From contig NW_025407876.1 in assembly GCF_003324165.1 (NCBI RefSeq), positions 1 through 64,000 on the forward strand: a stretch of 64,000 bases of DNA. The letters are read 5' to 3'. This document shows positions 40,504 through 52,108 of the stretch, piece after piece. The notes under the pieces were generated by a model that made no database searches, was not told where the DNA came from, and saw only the letters and a list, made by a program, of their open reading frames with translations. Numbering within the stretch: position 1 is the stretch's first letter; each line of letters begins with the position of its first letter. The translations under genes were made by a program, and so were the position numbers. Source of the DNA: Naegleria lovaniensis. Taxonomy: Eukaryota > Heterolobosea > Eutetramitea > Acrasida > Naegleriidae.

Positions 40504-43500
40504 TTATTTTGAGCTTGCTTTCTTACAATCAACCTTATGAGTCTTCCAATGAGCAACTTGACATTCCTTTGAGCAATATACAACACCATGACATCCTCCA
40601 CATCTCTTGGTGGCATTAGGTTTTCCACACGCTGCACACACTTTCACATTGGATGAAGGTTTCTGTTGTGGTGGTTGAGGTGGAACGGTAGAAAGTGTAC
40701 TTGGAAGGGGAGTAGTAGAGGCAATACTTTTTGATACCTCCTTTTCTGCTTGCTGCTGTTTCGAATTCTCATTGTTGACTTGAGTTTCTTCCTTCTTGGT
40801 GCCACTTTCTACGACGGTCTTTAAATATTGTTCCTTCTCTTGCTCAACATGTTGTTTTCGAAGTTTATCCAATTCAAAATAATCGGTAGGCTCTCCCTTT
40901 TTTAAACTTTTTGCAGTAATTTGATTCCAAATGCTCGAAATAATTGAGACTAATTTCATTTGTGACATGCTGACAATTAGTGTACCAGCCAGCTGTCCCA
41001 TTTCTGGATGTGCCACAATTTTAGGAATCACTTTGGAAAAATAGGTTTGAATATTTGGTGGTTTTTTGTTTTTGGATTTTCTACGAACGAGCCATCTAGC
41101 AAGCATGTTTGACAATTCCATAAATACTTCATTTCTTGGAACGAGACGAGCCGGCATTCTACTTCGACTATTTTCTAAAATGGTATTGATGGCATGTTCC
41201 AAACCATGTTGCTTAAAGAGAGCCACAACCATTCCATCGGGCAACATTTCTTGACCATTGTAATAATAGGTTCTTTCAATGAAAGCTCTAATAAATGGTA
41301 AATCGATTGCTTTCAATTGGTTTTGATGCCATTGTTGAAGTTTCGAGTAAATGTCAGAGGCGATCGATTGAGCTCCATAAACTTTCAAGTAACTGGCCGA
41401 GTATGTGAAAATGTTGGAGAGGAATTTCTTCGCTTCAGGAACATGATCAATGACTTGACACATGCAAACAATCCAATCCATGACACCATTCTTTGGTGTT
41501 GGAAGCATGTCATGAATATTCGTAATTTCAGTATGAACCGTCTCGAAGGGCGGCATAAATCCAAATTCCATTTGATCTCCTACAGCAAAGTAAAAATTGT
41601 GGAAGAAGGGAGTACACATCATTTCTCTGTAAAATTTGAAATTGTATGTCTTGTCACGGTTGTTGTCACTCGAGACTTGCAAGTCTGAAAGAAGACAATT
41701 TTGCAAGACATCTTGTAGGCTCTTGCTCTTTTGAGATCCAAGGTTTGGTCGATTGAATCGTTTTTTCCAATCTTCTAAAATTGAAGATTCTGTATCGTTC
41801 AGCTTTCTGATTTTCACAGTCTCTGCCATGCAAGCTCCAAAAATATCAAGTGCCACAGAGTCAGGAATGAACGACAATGAAGTATAAGGTTGATCTGGGA
41901 ATTTAGTCTTGTAAGGACGGGGAGCGGTGGTACCTCTGAAATAACTTTTGAGGAAATTTTCGCAATTGCTTGCATTGTCGAATGCTCCACTCAAAACATC
42001 ACGCACCACTTGTGTGTAGGCATTGAATAGAATTCCAGTGACCACAAATTCATGTTGAACTCGATCTACTCGACACAATTTGAAGATTCCATAGCCATCG
42101 CAAACAGTTGCTACAAATCTTCCAGTTAAGGACTTGAGAAAGCCGTTTTTCTTGATTGAGGCAAAGAGAGACTCCTGAACAGGTGGTAACTCTTCGATCG
42201 AAAACTTTGAAGAACATTGGAAAAGAGAGGTGCGATCTTCTTTCGTTAGTTTGGAGCTAGGATCGAATTTTGACTTGTAGGAAATTCTTTCCTTGTCACC
42301 AGAAGTGAGCCAATCTTTGGCAGTAGTTGCCATTCCAGCAGCAATGCTGTCAATATTACACGTTAGTGGATTGACTTGGATCTGATACAAAATAGATCCA
42401 TATCCCAAACAATGCATGCCTCTTCTTAAATTTGGAATACTCGCAAAACATGCTGTTGCTCGCAATGCGTTAATATGAGGAGTCTTTTTCTCTGATAACT
42501 TGAAGGACGATACAATATTTTCATAGAGAGGAGGCAAAAAGTCTTCCATCATGCAGCCAAATTTGTCACTTGAGAAGGCTCCATTTGCCAAGAATCGGCA
42601 CAATGCTGGAGTAATGGACTTAGTATTTGCCAATGATAACACTTTTTTCATAAATTGAGAATCCTTTTCTAGTACGTTTACGCATGAAAGACATTGCTCT
42701 AACAATTCGGCTTTCACATGAGGAGCAGCAAACACATTTCCTAAAACTTCAAAAGCACTCTCTTTCTCCTCTTCCAATAGTTTTTTCAATTGAGCAAAGA
42801 ATACCTTGTCTGTCACTATCTCAAATACGTGAGATTCACACTTGGAAATGTAAATTAGTGCATTCTTTCTTGTTTCAAGAGATTCTTGCTTGGAACTATT
42901 CAAAATCTTACAATGATTGTCATAAGACATGTCCAATGGTAGGAATGTAAATTTTTCATCATCGATACGTGGGCACATGGGACAGTGTCTCTGTAGAAAT
43001 AGTTCAAAAAAGTGAAAAAATTTGTGATAAATTTGACATGTATATCTGGAGTATGTATGATTGTTGATAACTTACCTTCTTTTTCTCATTGCCCTTGATG
43101 ATGTGCGACTCAGTTAACGAGCTATTCGTGTAATCTTGCATTTCTTTCTTGCTGTTTTTAGCCATTCCACTCAATACTTTCTTTTCCCATGTTTTGTGAG
43201 ATATTGCTGAAAACGATGCGATAAATTGAATGGTTGTCAGCAAACATAAAATAGGATTGTCATTCACCTTACTTGATACCTCTCCAACAATCTCAAATAA
43301 TGGTTGAACCATGGGCATGTGTTCCCAGGTCGCACTGAATATGAAAGCAGGATCGAAGAATTTGGATAGTTGAATCTTGTTGTTCTTGGCATACAGAATT
43401 GCATCCATGAGAGGTGCAAATTTGTCATTCAAAACCACGTTCTTGAATGTATCTTTGATATTTGAAAGATTCTTCACAACTGATGCATGTTGAGTAAGGG

Positions 43501-46500
43501 AGGAATTCCAAGTCTCATCAAAGATTGAAAGCTTTTGCTGGTTCGATAATTGAGAAAGCCAACTATACACTTCTTTTTTGTGAGGTTCAAATCTTTGTTC
43601 GAGCATTGGACCGAGATTTTCTAACATGCCATCCACCAAAGCCATACCCCTTTGGGAAGAAGATTCAGTCTCCTCTTGTTTTTGACTTCTCTTCATTTGT
43701 TTCATCAGTTCCTTGAGCTCACCTTCAGGTAACTTGCCACCGTTCATGAAACTTAGCATATTGACAAACTGTTCAAAGTTGGAAGGTAAATCACCGTCTC
43801 CTTCTTCATCCTCTTCATCTTCGTCATATTCATCCTCTTCATCCTCATAGTCTTCATCTTCGTCACCCTCTTCATCCTCATAGTCTTCGTCATATTCGTC
43901 CTCTTCTTCTTCCTCTTCATCTTCATGAGTTTCAGCTTCTGCTGCCTTTTGTTTCAATTTCTTAAACATGCTTACAAGAGCTTCATTATCAGGATCGAGT
44001 TTGATTGCTTCTTTAACAACGATTAAAGCTTCGTTGTAATTTTTCAATGCCTCCAAAGCCGTGGCCTTTCTCAAGTATCCCTTAATGAAAGTTTTGTTGC
44101 ATGAAATGGCTTCATTGGCGCTGTTGACCGACTTTTCATAGGCTTTCATATTGAAATAACATGCAGACATGTTGGAGTGAAGAATGTGTTTGATTTCAGT
44201 GCTGTCTGACTGTTTCAATGCTTTTGAATAGTACTCGATGGCTTTGATATTGTTACCCTTCTTAAATTCTTCGTTTCCAAGATTTTTCAAAGATTCTGCT
44301 GACTGTCCTGGAGTCTTATCTTGTTTGGTTGATTTTTGTTCTTGAGGTTTCTGCTTTTCGGACGGTTGTTCTTGGGGTTTCTTTTCTGACTGCTTGGATG
44401 GTTTGTTCTCATTTTCCTTCGAAGCATTTTCATCTTTTGGTGTACTTGGTTGTTCTGGTGGCGTTTGGTCTTTCGAAAGTAATTTCAATACTTCTGGATC
44501 TGTGATATTGAAGGCACGAGGTAGGATTGAAACCGATTTGTCCATTCGATCTGAAATGAGTTTGATCAAATCCTTCTTTGGTGGATAGTCTTTGGCAAGC
44601 TGTTGTAAGAATGATTTTTTCACTTCCAAACCAAACAATAAAAGTAACTCGGTACATTTCTCAAATGACACATCTTTCGAATGAGGCTTGTCTTGGTGAT
44701 ACAAGCACCGTTGACACTTAGAAAGTCCTTTGACACATTCGTAGCAGCTTGACCCAAAGACCTCTTCGAGGCAGTCGACAAGGACGGATTGTGTCAACTT
44801 CTTTTTCTTTAGCAAGTAGCTAAGTATTTCAGCAAGGGGCTTCCAATTTCCTTGATTCGCCGCCATTTGTAAAGGTGATTGAGGAACTTGTCCTTTTCTT
44901 AGTGGGTTTCCTGTTTTTTCACAAAAGAACTTGACGATTTCTCTTGATTTGTCATAGTAGCATGCAACGTGGAAAGCATGTGGTTCCATTTTTGAAAAAA
45001 TACTAGCTCCTAAATCTACTAAAAGTTTCACAGCTTCCACACTATCAGCAAAAACAGCTTGATGAAGCAAGGTGGAACAAATATCAACTCTGACATCAGC
45101 AAACAATAGTTTTGAATAACAACGGAAGAAGTTATCATATGGCTGAGATTTTTGGAAGTAACGTCGATTAAGGCTTTCCTCCTTGTTCGATAGAGACAAC
45201 GATGCATAGGCAGTGTTACAATTTTTGATGGCCCATTCTATTGCCTTTGGTACGCTTAACCAGAGGTCCAAATGATCTGTCACATATTGCACTTGAGAAA
45301 CAATGGAAGGACTGTCAGAAGTAAAGCTTAACGTTTTTGAAATTCGAACCTATTTGAAGTGAATAAAAAAGAGTATCAGGAGAAAATTGCCATTGAGAAC
45401 CGAGAACCCATGAAACCAAAATTTGGACATTTTGTGACAGTCACATTCATGAAACTCGCGAAAACAAACACGCAAAAACATACCTTTGAAAGTTTTCGAA
45501 TTCCGAGCAAGTACTCGTAGACCAACGGTGCATTGTTTGTAGCAGCCCATAGGGGTCCGTACATGTGTGCAAGATCATTTCTGTCATGACTCTCGGAATA
45601 TTTAATCATGTCCTCTCCTGCAAAGTGGTTTGGAGTCCTCTGATTAACAACAAAATCGCACAAGGCAAAACTCCACAACAACACCTTTGACGAACTCAAT
45701 TCCAATAGATCCTTCTTTTTCTTCATAAATTGATAGGCCTCTCTCCACTTTCCAAGTCTCATTAAGCTAAATCGATTTGTGCGAGTCACAATAATAATTT
45801 CATTACGAAAATAGAGTCAATAGGTTAAAACCATTCGACCATAAAACAATCCATTCATCACAACCAAAACCACTTACCACTCAGGAATGTGCATTTGAAA
45901 GTTAATATAAGATACCATCATGGAATGAACCTCTGGATCAATCTTCTCCGCTCTGTAATAGGCAGCAAGAGCTTCTTCATATCGTCCCATTTTTCTCAAT
46001 GTGTTTGCCTCTCCAATGATGGCACGCATGTATTGTCGCAAGTCATGATATGTCCAATTGCTTTTTTTCATTGATGAGATGAATTCTTTGCTATAGTATT
46101 CTGAAAATTTGGATTGACCTTGGCGATAAAAAGCAAGAGCTTCCTCGAAAGACTTTGCCTTGTACATGGCTAACGCGTTATATGCTTCAATGCAATTCGG
46201 AGACATCTTTAGACACTGATCGGCAGCTTTTAGTATGGATTCTAGAGCTTTAGTGTCCAATGCAAGCGGATCTTCAGCACTTGATGAAAGATCAGCCGAG
46301 TCCGAATGATAAATTTCGTGTGCCTTCTTGGAAGCATTGAAATCTTGTTTGGTCTTGTACGATGAAGAACTGAAAGCTGTATCATGACCTGGACTTCCAG
46401 CAAAATCCATCAAACTTTCTCGTAGTGTATTGTGTAAAAACTTTGTATCCTCCTTTGAAGGATTTGTGTAATACGCTTTTAACATGAGCAAATTACGTTG

Positions 46501-46806
46501 CGTTTCGGGAAGTGTACTAGACGCAGAATCCAACTCGTGCTTTTCATAAACATTACAAGTTTTAACTACTTTGAGAGCTGAAGCAATCTGATCATGAGCA
46601 ATGTTAGCACCACCAAAATTATTATTGTTGGTTGATGATGATGATGATGAAGAAGAAGTGTCGGAACCTTCCAAAGTAACTCCTCCACTACTAGGAAATA
46701 CTCTTGTATACAAAAATTGATCATAGGTTTCAAACAAGAGCGGTTGAGAAGGATTATTGCAATTTGCTTTCATGCTCGAACCAAAAAGGCTTGCAAAGTT
46801 GAACAT
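40504..46806 (-). CDS. Giant TPR-ankyrin-TPR-MYND protein
   Basis: Four exons (46806-45878, 45766-45484, 45349-43076, 42990-40504) join in phase to 1,990 residues, so what look like four separate frames are one gene. Residues about 200-310 have TPR-like repeats (CIEAYNALAMYKAKSFEEAL, MGRYEEALAAYYRAEKIDP). Ankyrin-like repeats follow (HQAVFADSVEAVKLLVDLGA). A canonical three-TPR block (ESLKNLGNEEFKKGNNIKAI, then AIKLDPDNEA) resembles the HSP70/HSP90-binding clamp. A 50-residue Glu/Asp run comes next. The second half is helical, possibly armadillo-like, and ends with a MYND zinc finger (CAACGKPNATKRCGGC, then VYCSKECQVAHWKTHK). MYND fingers bind proline-rich partners. I infer a scaffold linking chaperones with other partners. 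The family as a whole is not recognised. Confidence 0.78.
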
Positions 46807-47040
46807 TTTTTTTTGATTTTGTTCGTGTTGTTGGTCGAAGTCAACTTAAAAATTAGAAAGTTAACATTCCATTTTGAGCCCGCAACATTTCATTGCCTTG
46901 TTCATCAACAATGCTAGTTGCACTGAATAGCTTTGTAAATGTGTTAAATTCACATGTTCTTTCATTTTAAAATAAAACATGTTAACAAGTTGTGTTGATT
47001 TCAAAATTCACACAATTTTTAATTGGTTGTCTTGGTATTA

Positions 47041-50000
47041 TTATTGTTGAGAGGATGATAATTCAGTAGACAAGAGTTGCACGACCTCTCCCACATCAAT
47101 CTCAAAAGAATCATTGTCATTTTCATCACTTCTGCTCCTCTTTCCATATTTCACTATTACGCTCGTATAATATTTCAATCCCAATGCTCTTGCCACACAA
47201 TAATTTTCATTATGGAGTGTTTCTCTTGATCCAATCTCGAGAACAAAATGAGAAGTTGTAGGATTTGTTGACATGCTTGTTGATTCGACCTGTTTTAGAT
47301 TCATTGCATGATCGTTCTGTTGTGAAACTTCTTGCTTTGATGGTGTTGTTTGTGGAGTGCTAGAGCTTGATTTTTTCATGAATAATAAATAGTGTGAAAG
47401 TGGAAAATCGAACAATGATATGACACCTTGTGCTTGATGAAATAATTTTCCAATTTCAATAAAAGAAAGAGTCATCTTTTGTTGTTCTTGTTGTCCAGAT
47501 GACATTGTCCAAGTAAGTATGACATAGCTGCCATTAGTGGTCGAGGTAAAATTGACTTGCGAATTATTTGTTGATCTGATTGTTGGAATTTTCAAATGAA
47601 CCAATGATAGTCCTTTGGAATTGCAAAATTCTTGCATGCTAGATAGCAATTGTTGACGATTGGAAATGGTGTGTGTATGTTCATCATCATTGTCTCCAAT
47701 TTGATTACTATCCTTCTCAACGACAAGCAGGTATGGTCTCTGTGATGCGTCCAACAGTAACTCTAAAATACTGGAATTCACCGTAGTAAATTGTCGCATG
47801 GCCTTATTCATTACATTTGAAGCCACTCTTAAAGCAATATCTGGTGTTCGTGGTACCACAGAAATGTCCTTTGAAAATAAAAAGTATAATCTCTGAGCCA
47901 TGTGAAAAGTAGGAATACCAGAGGCAGCGAAAAGAAATTGTCTCGCTGGTGAAATCATTCCATACTGTTGTAAGAGATCAATTTTTTCAACGCCAATCTC
48001 TTCATGTAAAACGATTGGTATTTCCAAAGGAAGATACGAGTCCATGAGTATTAATCGTGGTACAATTTCAATAAAGAAATTATCAGGCTCTGATGGTGAG
48101 GGAATTTGAATGGGGCCAATGCTTGCTAATTGTGAATGATATTCCAAATTGTAGTGTTTGAAAGCTTCCAGTGCAGAAGTAGAACCAATTTGATCTTGAG
48201 CAAATAAATTTCCATGACTGTCAAAAATTGAAAATATTTTCGATGGATCATGCAGACCATAATCAAGAATTCCATTTTCAATGGAAACAATAGCCAAGTC
48301 CAAGTTTGGTTTGTAACAGAGACCCTTGTAAAAGTGTGAACTTTGAGTTTTTGGAATGTTTGTTTCGCATAAAATGCATAACTTATGAGTTGTGGAATGA
48401 TTGGCCGCATTTTGAGTGTCACTGTGTGGAGGCAAATTCGCCATGTCATAATCTGTTTCACAATAATTATTTTCACAATAGCGTTCTCGACTCTTTTCTG
48501 TCACACGAGGGTATTCCAAAAAGTCATCTCTATATTTTACATCATTAAATTTCACATGAACTTTAAACGTGGAGCGTCTCGATGTCACTTGATATTGGAA
48601 TGAAGTGTCGCTCTCATGGGTGCGGTCGATATCATACAACAAATGATTGGCTCTCCAATCCACAAACTTGGAATTTGCAATTCTTCGCTTGAGAGAAGGA
48701 CCAAAAAATTGTGATTTAAGTTGTGCGCTAGACATTCTACTGTAAACGGATTTTTCTCGAATTAGAATTCTTCTAAAGAAATCCTGTTCAAATTTTTCAT
48801 CGATCGGCCGCAATAGAGATGGTGAGAAGCTTTCAGTGGCATATTTCAAAAGTAGAGTTTTGTAAAAATCTTTCCAACTTGTTAATGCAGAAGAATTCAC
48901 AATATAAAATGGATTGAGGTCGTGTGACAATAAAATATGATTTGCAAAATACTGCTTCTCAATCATGTCCTTAGAGTCAAGAAATGGATGATCTAGATTT
49001 TTCAATAAATATTCATTGGATGGTAAACTAGTAATGGGTTGTTGAGAGGGTCCGCTCATTGAGATAGGATTCGAGTCATGACCATTTGCTTTCTTCTTGT
49101 CATGTTCTTCAATGATCATAATTTTAGCAGTCTTCGATGATGAAGACTTGGATGACATTTGAGGAGAAGGTCCTTGCTCCTGTTTTCGCGATGAAATTTT
49201 CAATGCATTTCCAACGAGACCTCTCATTCGGAGGGACAAACTTTCCATTTGGCTGTCACTAAGTGATGTGCTTGCTGATGGCTGAGCGCCCGACGAATAA
49301 CCTGAGCTTGATGCGATCGAGGGTACAGGTTGCACATTGTGGTTAATGGTAGACAATGTCGTCGTCGATGGCGTTGGTCCTCCACGACGTGCATGAATGG
49401 CTCCAAGAACAGCTACGGTAATATTGTGCCACATTCCATGTTGCATGGACAATTTTCGTTTTTCTTCCTTAGCTTTCAATGCTTCATCCCAATAGGGCGT
49501 ATTTTCAATTCGTCTTCTCTTAATTTCAGGTATCGCTGACATTAATCCGAAAGAAATGGCCATCAAAAGAATCAATAAAAGAATGAATGCAATCCACCAT
49601 ATTAAAAATTTGTCTTGTGAGCTAGAAGAAGATGTCACGAGAGAGGATTTTGAATTTTTAGAAGAACTTGAATTGGGACATGTTGAAGTACTCGAATGAT
49701 TTTGGAGGGAATGAGAAGAGTGTGGGGCAGTCGTTGAAAGAGTCGATGGGGCTGACGACGATGATTTCTGTTTTGATGAATGCATCGAGTTGGTTGGGCT
49801 GGATGAAAAATCTTCCGATGGCCAATTTTGGTGTGAAAAATTAGAGGCCAATGCAGTATTGTCAGAATGCTGAATGGTGTTCAAATGGTTTGGTGTTGTT
49901 GTTACCATGGCTGCATGGTGATGATGTTGAATCGTCGTGTCATCTTTGACATCTAGTTGACCGTCATGACGGACCTCATTGTAATCATTTCCAAAACCAT

Positions 50001-50352
50001 TCAAAATTGAGAAGGAGTACGATTTTTGATGTACTTTCCGATGGAGGGTTGTTGCTTCATTATTAGCCAAATGAATAGATTTTTGATGATCTCCATTCAT
50101 ATCGTGCTGATGATGAATATGATGAAAATTATTATCTTCCGATTCAATATTCAAGAATGATAAATCCGAAGATGGAGAAGGCAAATTAACTCTTCTCTCA
50201 TTCTCTTGAACGTGATAGGAAGAAGGCTCTTCATCATCACCTTGATGATGAGAATTTGATTCAAACAAGGAAGAAAAGAGAAGTGAGGAACTGCTCCGAC
50301 GTAAATGAATCATTACTCTCCTGTCCATGGTACCATTAAGATGATGATTCAT
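47041..50352 (-). CDS. Type II membrane protein, probable GT61-like glycosyltransferase
   Basis: 1,103 residues in one exon. A Ser/His-rich cytosolic N-terminus of about 245 residues precedes a single membrane anchor (FLIWWIAFILLLILLMAISF). The remainder would be lumenal, the layout of Golgi glycosyltransferases. The lumenal part has Cys-rich stretches (RYCENNYCETDYD, CILCETNI) and a region near NFFIEIVPRLILMDSYLP that resembles the DUF563/GT61 core (a conserved segment where the acceptor-side helix meets IPIVLHEE). A later helix-loop near FPLSHYLLFMKK may correspond to the nucleotide-sugar end. GT61 enzymes add xylose, arabinose or N-acetylglucosamine to glycans. The class assignment is moderate; the donor and acceptor cannot be read. 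The start lies 10 bases from a short gap (50363-50372), so an upstream extension is possible. Confidence 0.5.
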   Translation of the reverse strand: MNHHLNGTMDRRVMIHLRRSSSSLLFSSLFESNSHHQGDDEEPSSYHVQENERRVNLPSPSSDLSFLNIESEDNNFHHIHHQHDMNGDHQKSIHLANNEATTLHRKVHQKSYSFSILNGFGNDYNEVRHDGQLDVKDDTTIQHHHHAAMVTTTPNHLNTIQHSDNTALASNFSHQNWPSEDFSSSPTNSMHSSKQKSSSSAPSTLSTTAPHSSHSLQNHSSTSTCPNSSSSKNSKSSLVTSSSSSQDKFLIWWIAFILLLILLMAISFGLMSAIPEIKRRRIENTPYWDEALKAKEEKRKLSMQHGMWHNITVAVLGAIHARRGGPTPSTTTLSTINHNVQPVPSIASSSGYSSGAQPSASTSLSDSQMESLSLRMRGLVGNALKISSRKQEQGPSPQMSSKSSSSKTAKIMIIEEHDKKKANGHDSNPISMSGPSQQPITSLPSNEYLLKNLDHPFLDSKDMIEKQYFANHILLSHDLNPFYIVNSSALTSWKDFYKTLLLKYATESFSPSLLRPIDEKFEQDFFRRILIREKSVYSRMSSAQLKSQFFGPSLKRRIANSKFVDWRANHLLYDIDRTHESDTSFQYQVTSRRSTFKVHVKFNDVKYRDDFLEYPRVTEKSRERYCENNYCETDYDMANLPPHSDTQNAANHSTTHKLCILCETNIPKTQSSHFYKGLCYKPNLDLAIVSIENGILDYGLHDPSKIFSIFDSHGNLFAQDQIGSTSALEAFKHYNLEYHSQLASIGPIQIPSPSEPDNFFIEIVPRLILMDSYLPLEIPIVLHEEIGVEKIDLLQQYGMISPARQFLFAASGIPTFHMAQRLYFLFSKDISVVPRTPDIALRVASNVMNKAMRQFTTVNSSILELLLDASQRPYLLVVEKDSNQIGDNDDEHTHTISNRQQLLSSMQEFCNSKGLSLVHLKIPTIRSTNNSQVNFTSTTNGSYVILTWTMSSGQQEQQKMTLSFIEIGKLFHQAQGVISLFDFPLSHYLLFMKKSSSSTPQTTPSKQEVSQQNDHAMNLKQVESTSMSTNPTTSHFVLEIGSRETLHNENYCVARALGLKYYTSVIVKYGKRSRSDENDNDSFEIDVGEVVQLLSTELSSSQQ

Positions 50353-50362
50353 GGAAGATGAT

Positions 50363-50372
50363 NNNNNNNNNN
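50363..50372. other. Ten-base N run
   Basis: A tiny assembly gap just upstream of the GT61-like start codon. Its length may not be real. Bases on both sides are unlike each other, so unlike the gap at 37365 there is no sign of duplication. Confidence 0.95.
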
Positions 50373-51135
50373 AGCACTTGACCGCAGGAAACCAATGAGA
50401 GCACTAGCTTGAGGGAATCTGACACACGTCACAGAATAAATGTATATCAATTTATATTCCTTGCAAACTTCTTGTTGCATTCTTCTCAAACATTTGATTT
50501 TTTCTTTTTTTTGATTTCTCTATTAATCTATGTGATGTCATTGATTTCTTCCTTTTCTTGGATTCCTTGGTTTCGGCTGATGAATTATTGTTCGTAGAAC
50601 TGTTCAGTTTTTTAACGCTCAGCAGATTCCTTCAATGTTTTAATATGATATTGTTGCGTAATTCTTTAAAGTTCCGCAGCTCATCTTGTGACAGTATGAT
50701 GATTTGTTGCTCCGATGATTTTGTTTGTTGAATTTCATCCGAAGGTAGTTGTTGTGATTGTTGTGGTAAAGTAGTATGATTATTATTAATTATTTGTGAT
50801 GATTGCTATGATAACACAACCGAGGTGAGACGTTAATTTTGTTGTGGCCCGCTTATTTTTTCGTTAATTTGACAAACAATTCGCAGGGAATGTGCTTGGG
50901 ACCAACGGAAGAGTGAGCAACACCATCGTGAATGGTTGTACACAAATCCTCTGATAGATCTATCTCGAATTTCCCTTGGTTGTAAGATATCACTTGAGAA
51001 CGGGCCGCGAATGGTTGCACACAAACCCTCTCATCCGCGTCGTGCTGCCATTCTTGTTTTAGCGTGACTCACGAAATACAAAAATAGGCGTGGGAACTTT
51101 ATATTTTATTTTTAAATTTGCTGCTTTTTGATTGG
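50373..51135. other. Intergenic with a spaced 29-base direct repeat
   Basis: 763 bases without a supportable gene between two divergent genes. Bases 50927-50955 and 51006-51034 are a direct repeat (25 of 29 positions agree) with the core GAATGGTTG and ACACAAA. Small frames exist on both strands, but none shows a motif. A degraded coding exon or a regulatory pair near the Nudix gene are both possible. Confidence 0.45.
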
Positions 51136-51996
51136 ATGCAGGAAAGAGATATTACCAATTATCATCTTGAAGAACAGTTATCTCATTCTCCGTGGATTTC
51201 TTTGAAACGATTTCATTATCATCAGAATGGTATGAAAAAGAGTTGGGATTTGGCCATCACGCCCGATTCTGTGGCTGCTTTGTTGTATCATCCCGAGAAG
51301 GAGTGTTTCTTGTTGGTGAAACAATTGAGGCCAGCTGTGTTTGTTCGGCAATTGATTGAGTTGAATCAATCGGAACATGTGATTTCCTCTGAAATTTCTT
51401 CTTCATCCACTACGCCATCATCATTATCGGAAACAACCATTTCTCCAATTTCTGCAACCTCAACATCTATAACAACCACAACAGAACTAATACCTCCAAA
51501 AGCAAAATTATCTTTGGAATTATGTGCTGGTTTATTAGATAAGCATGGAAAGTCGCCGATAGAAACCATGCAAGCTGAAATTTTGGAAGAATGTGGATAT
51601 CATGTGCCACTTGGAATGATTGAACCCATTACCAGTTATTACTCGGGAGCAGCAAAAAGTTATTCCATTCAACATTTGTACTATGTCGAAATGAGACAAG
51701 TATTGGATCAGAAGGATGAGGAGCAGCAGCAATCTTGCATATTCGACCCGTTGAATGGTGAGTTTTGTAAAAAAGTCTCAAATGGTGGAGGGTTAGAGGA
51801 AGAGGGTGAAATGATTGAAGTTGTGGAATTACCTCTCTCACAGGCCAAGGAATTGATGAAAGACGAGAGTGTGGTGAGATCGCCGAGTTTATTACATGCA
51901 TTGAGTTGGTGGTTTTTAGAAAAAGCAACTCCTGAACAAGTGGAAAAGCATTATCGTAGATCTGTAGTGTCGTCATCTTTGAGTTCAATGAATTAA
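51136..51996 (+). CDS. NUDT14: NUDT14-type Nudix hydrolase (UDP-sugar diphosphatase)
   Basis: 286 residues from the ATG at 51136. The N-terminal strands (LKRFHYHQNGMKKSWDLA, then LLVKQLRPAVF) match NUDT14, where LRPAV-type motifs precede the Nudix fold. After a Ser/Thr-rich insert (about 85-125), the Nudix box reads LELCAGLLDKHGKSP then EILEECGYHV. The metal-binding Glu pair EE is present, but the Arg of the classical REUxEExGU motif is Ala. The C-terminal GGGLEEEGEMIEVVELPL is very close to NUDT14 and binds substrate. Known enzymes split UDP-glucose to UMP and glucose-1-phosphate. The cytosol is the likely site. The Arg-to-Ala change matters little in this subfamily because it already carries Lys in animals. 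The call is strong. Confidence 0.9.
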   Translation: MQERDITNYHLEEQLSHSPWISLKRFHYHQNGMKKSWDLAITPDSVAALLYHPEKECFLLVKQLRPAVFVRQLIELNQSEHVISSEISSSSTTPSSLSETTISPISATSTSITTTTELIPPKAKLSLELCAGLLDKHGKSPIETMQAEILEECGYHVPLGMIEPITSYYSGAAKSYSIQHLYYVEMRQVLDQKDEEQQQSCIFDPLNGEFCKKVSNGGGLEEEGEMIEVVELPLSQAKELMKDESVVRSPSLLHALSWWFLEKATPEQVEKHYRRSVVSSSLSSMN

Positions 51997-52108
51997 TTTT
52001 GCATTTAACCATATTGATCCCTAATTTTGACCACCATCCATGACGCCAGTCCAATGTGACATCTTTCATTTTGTAAAGAATTAGAGCAATCAACCAAAAC
52101 AAAAAAAT

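Noticed and set aside
43004-45292. Ankyrin/TPR frame as a separate gene from the MYND frame
   Set aside because: A GTAAGT donor at 43075 and a CTACAG acceptor at 42991 join the frames in phase, so the apparent stop lies inside an intron.
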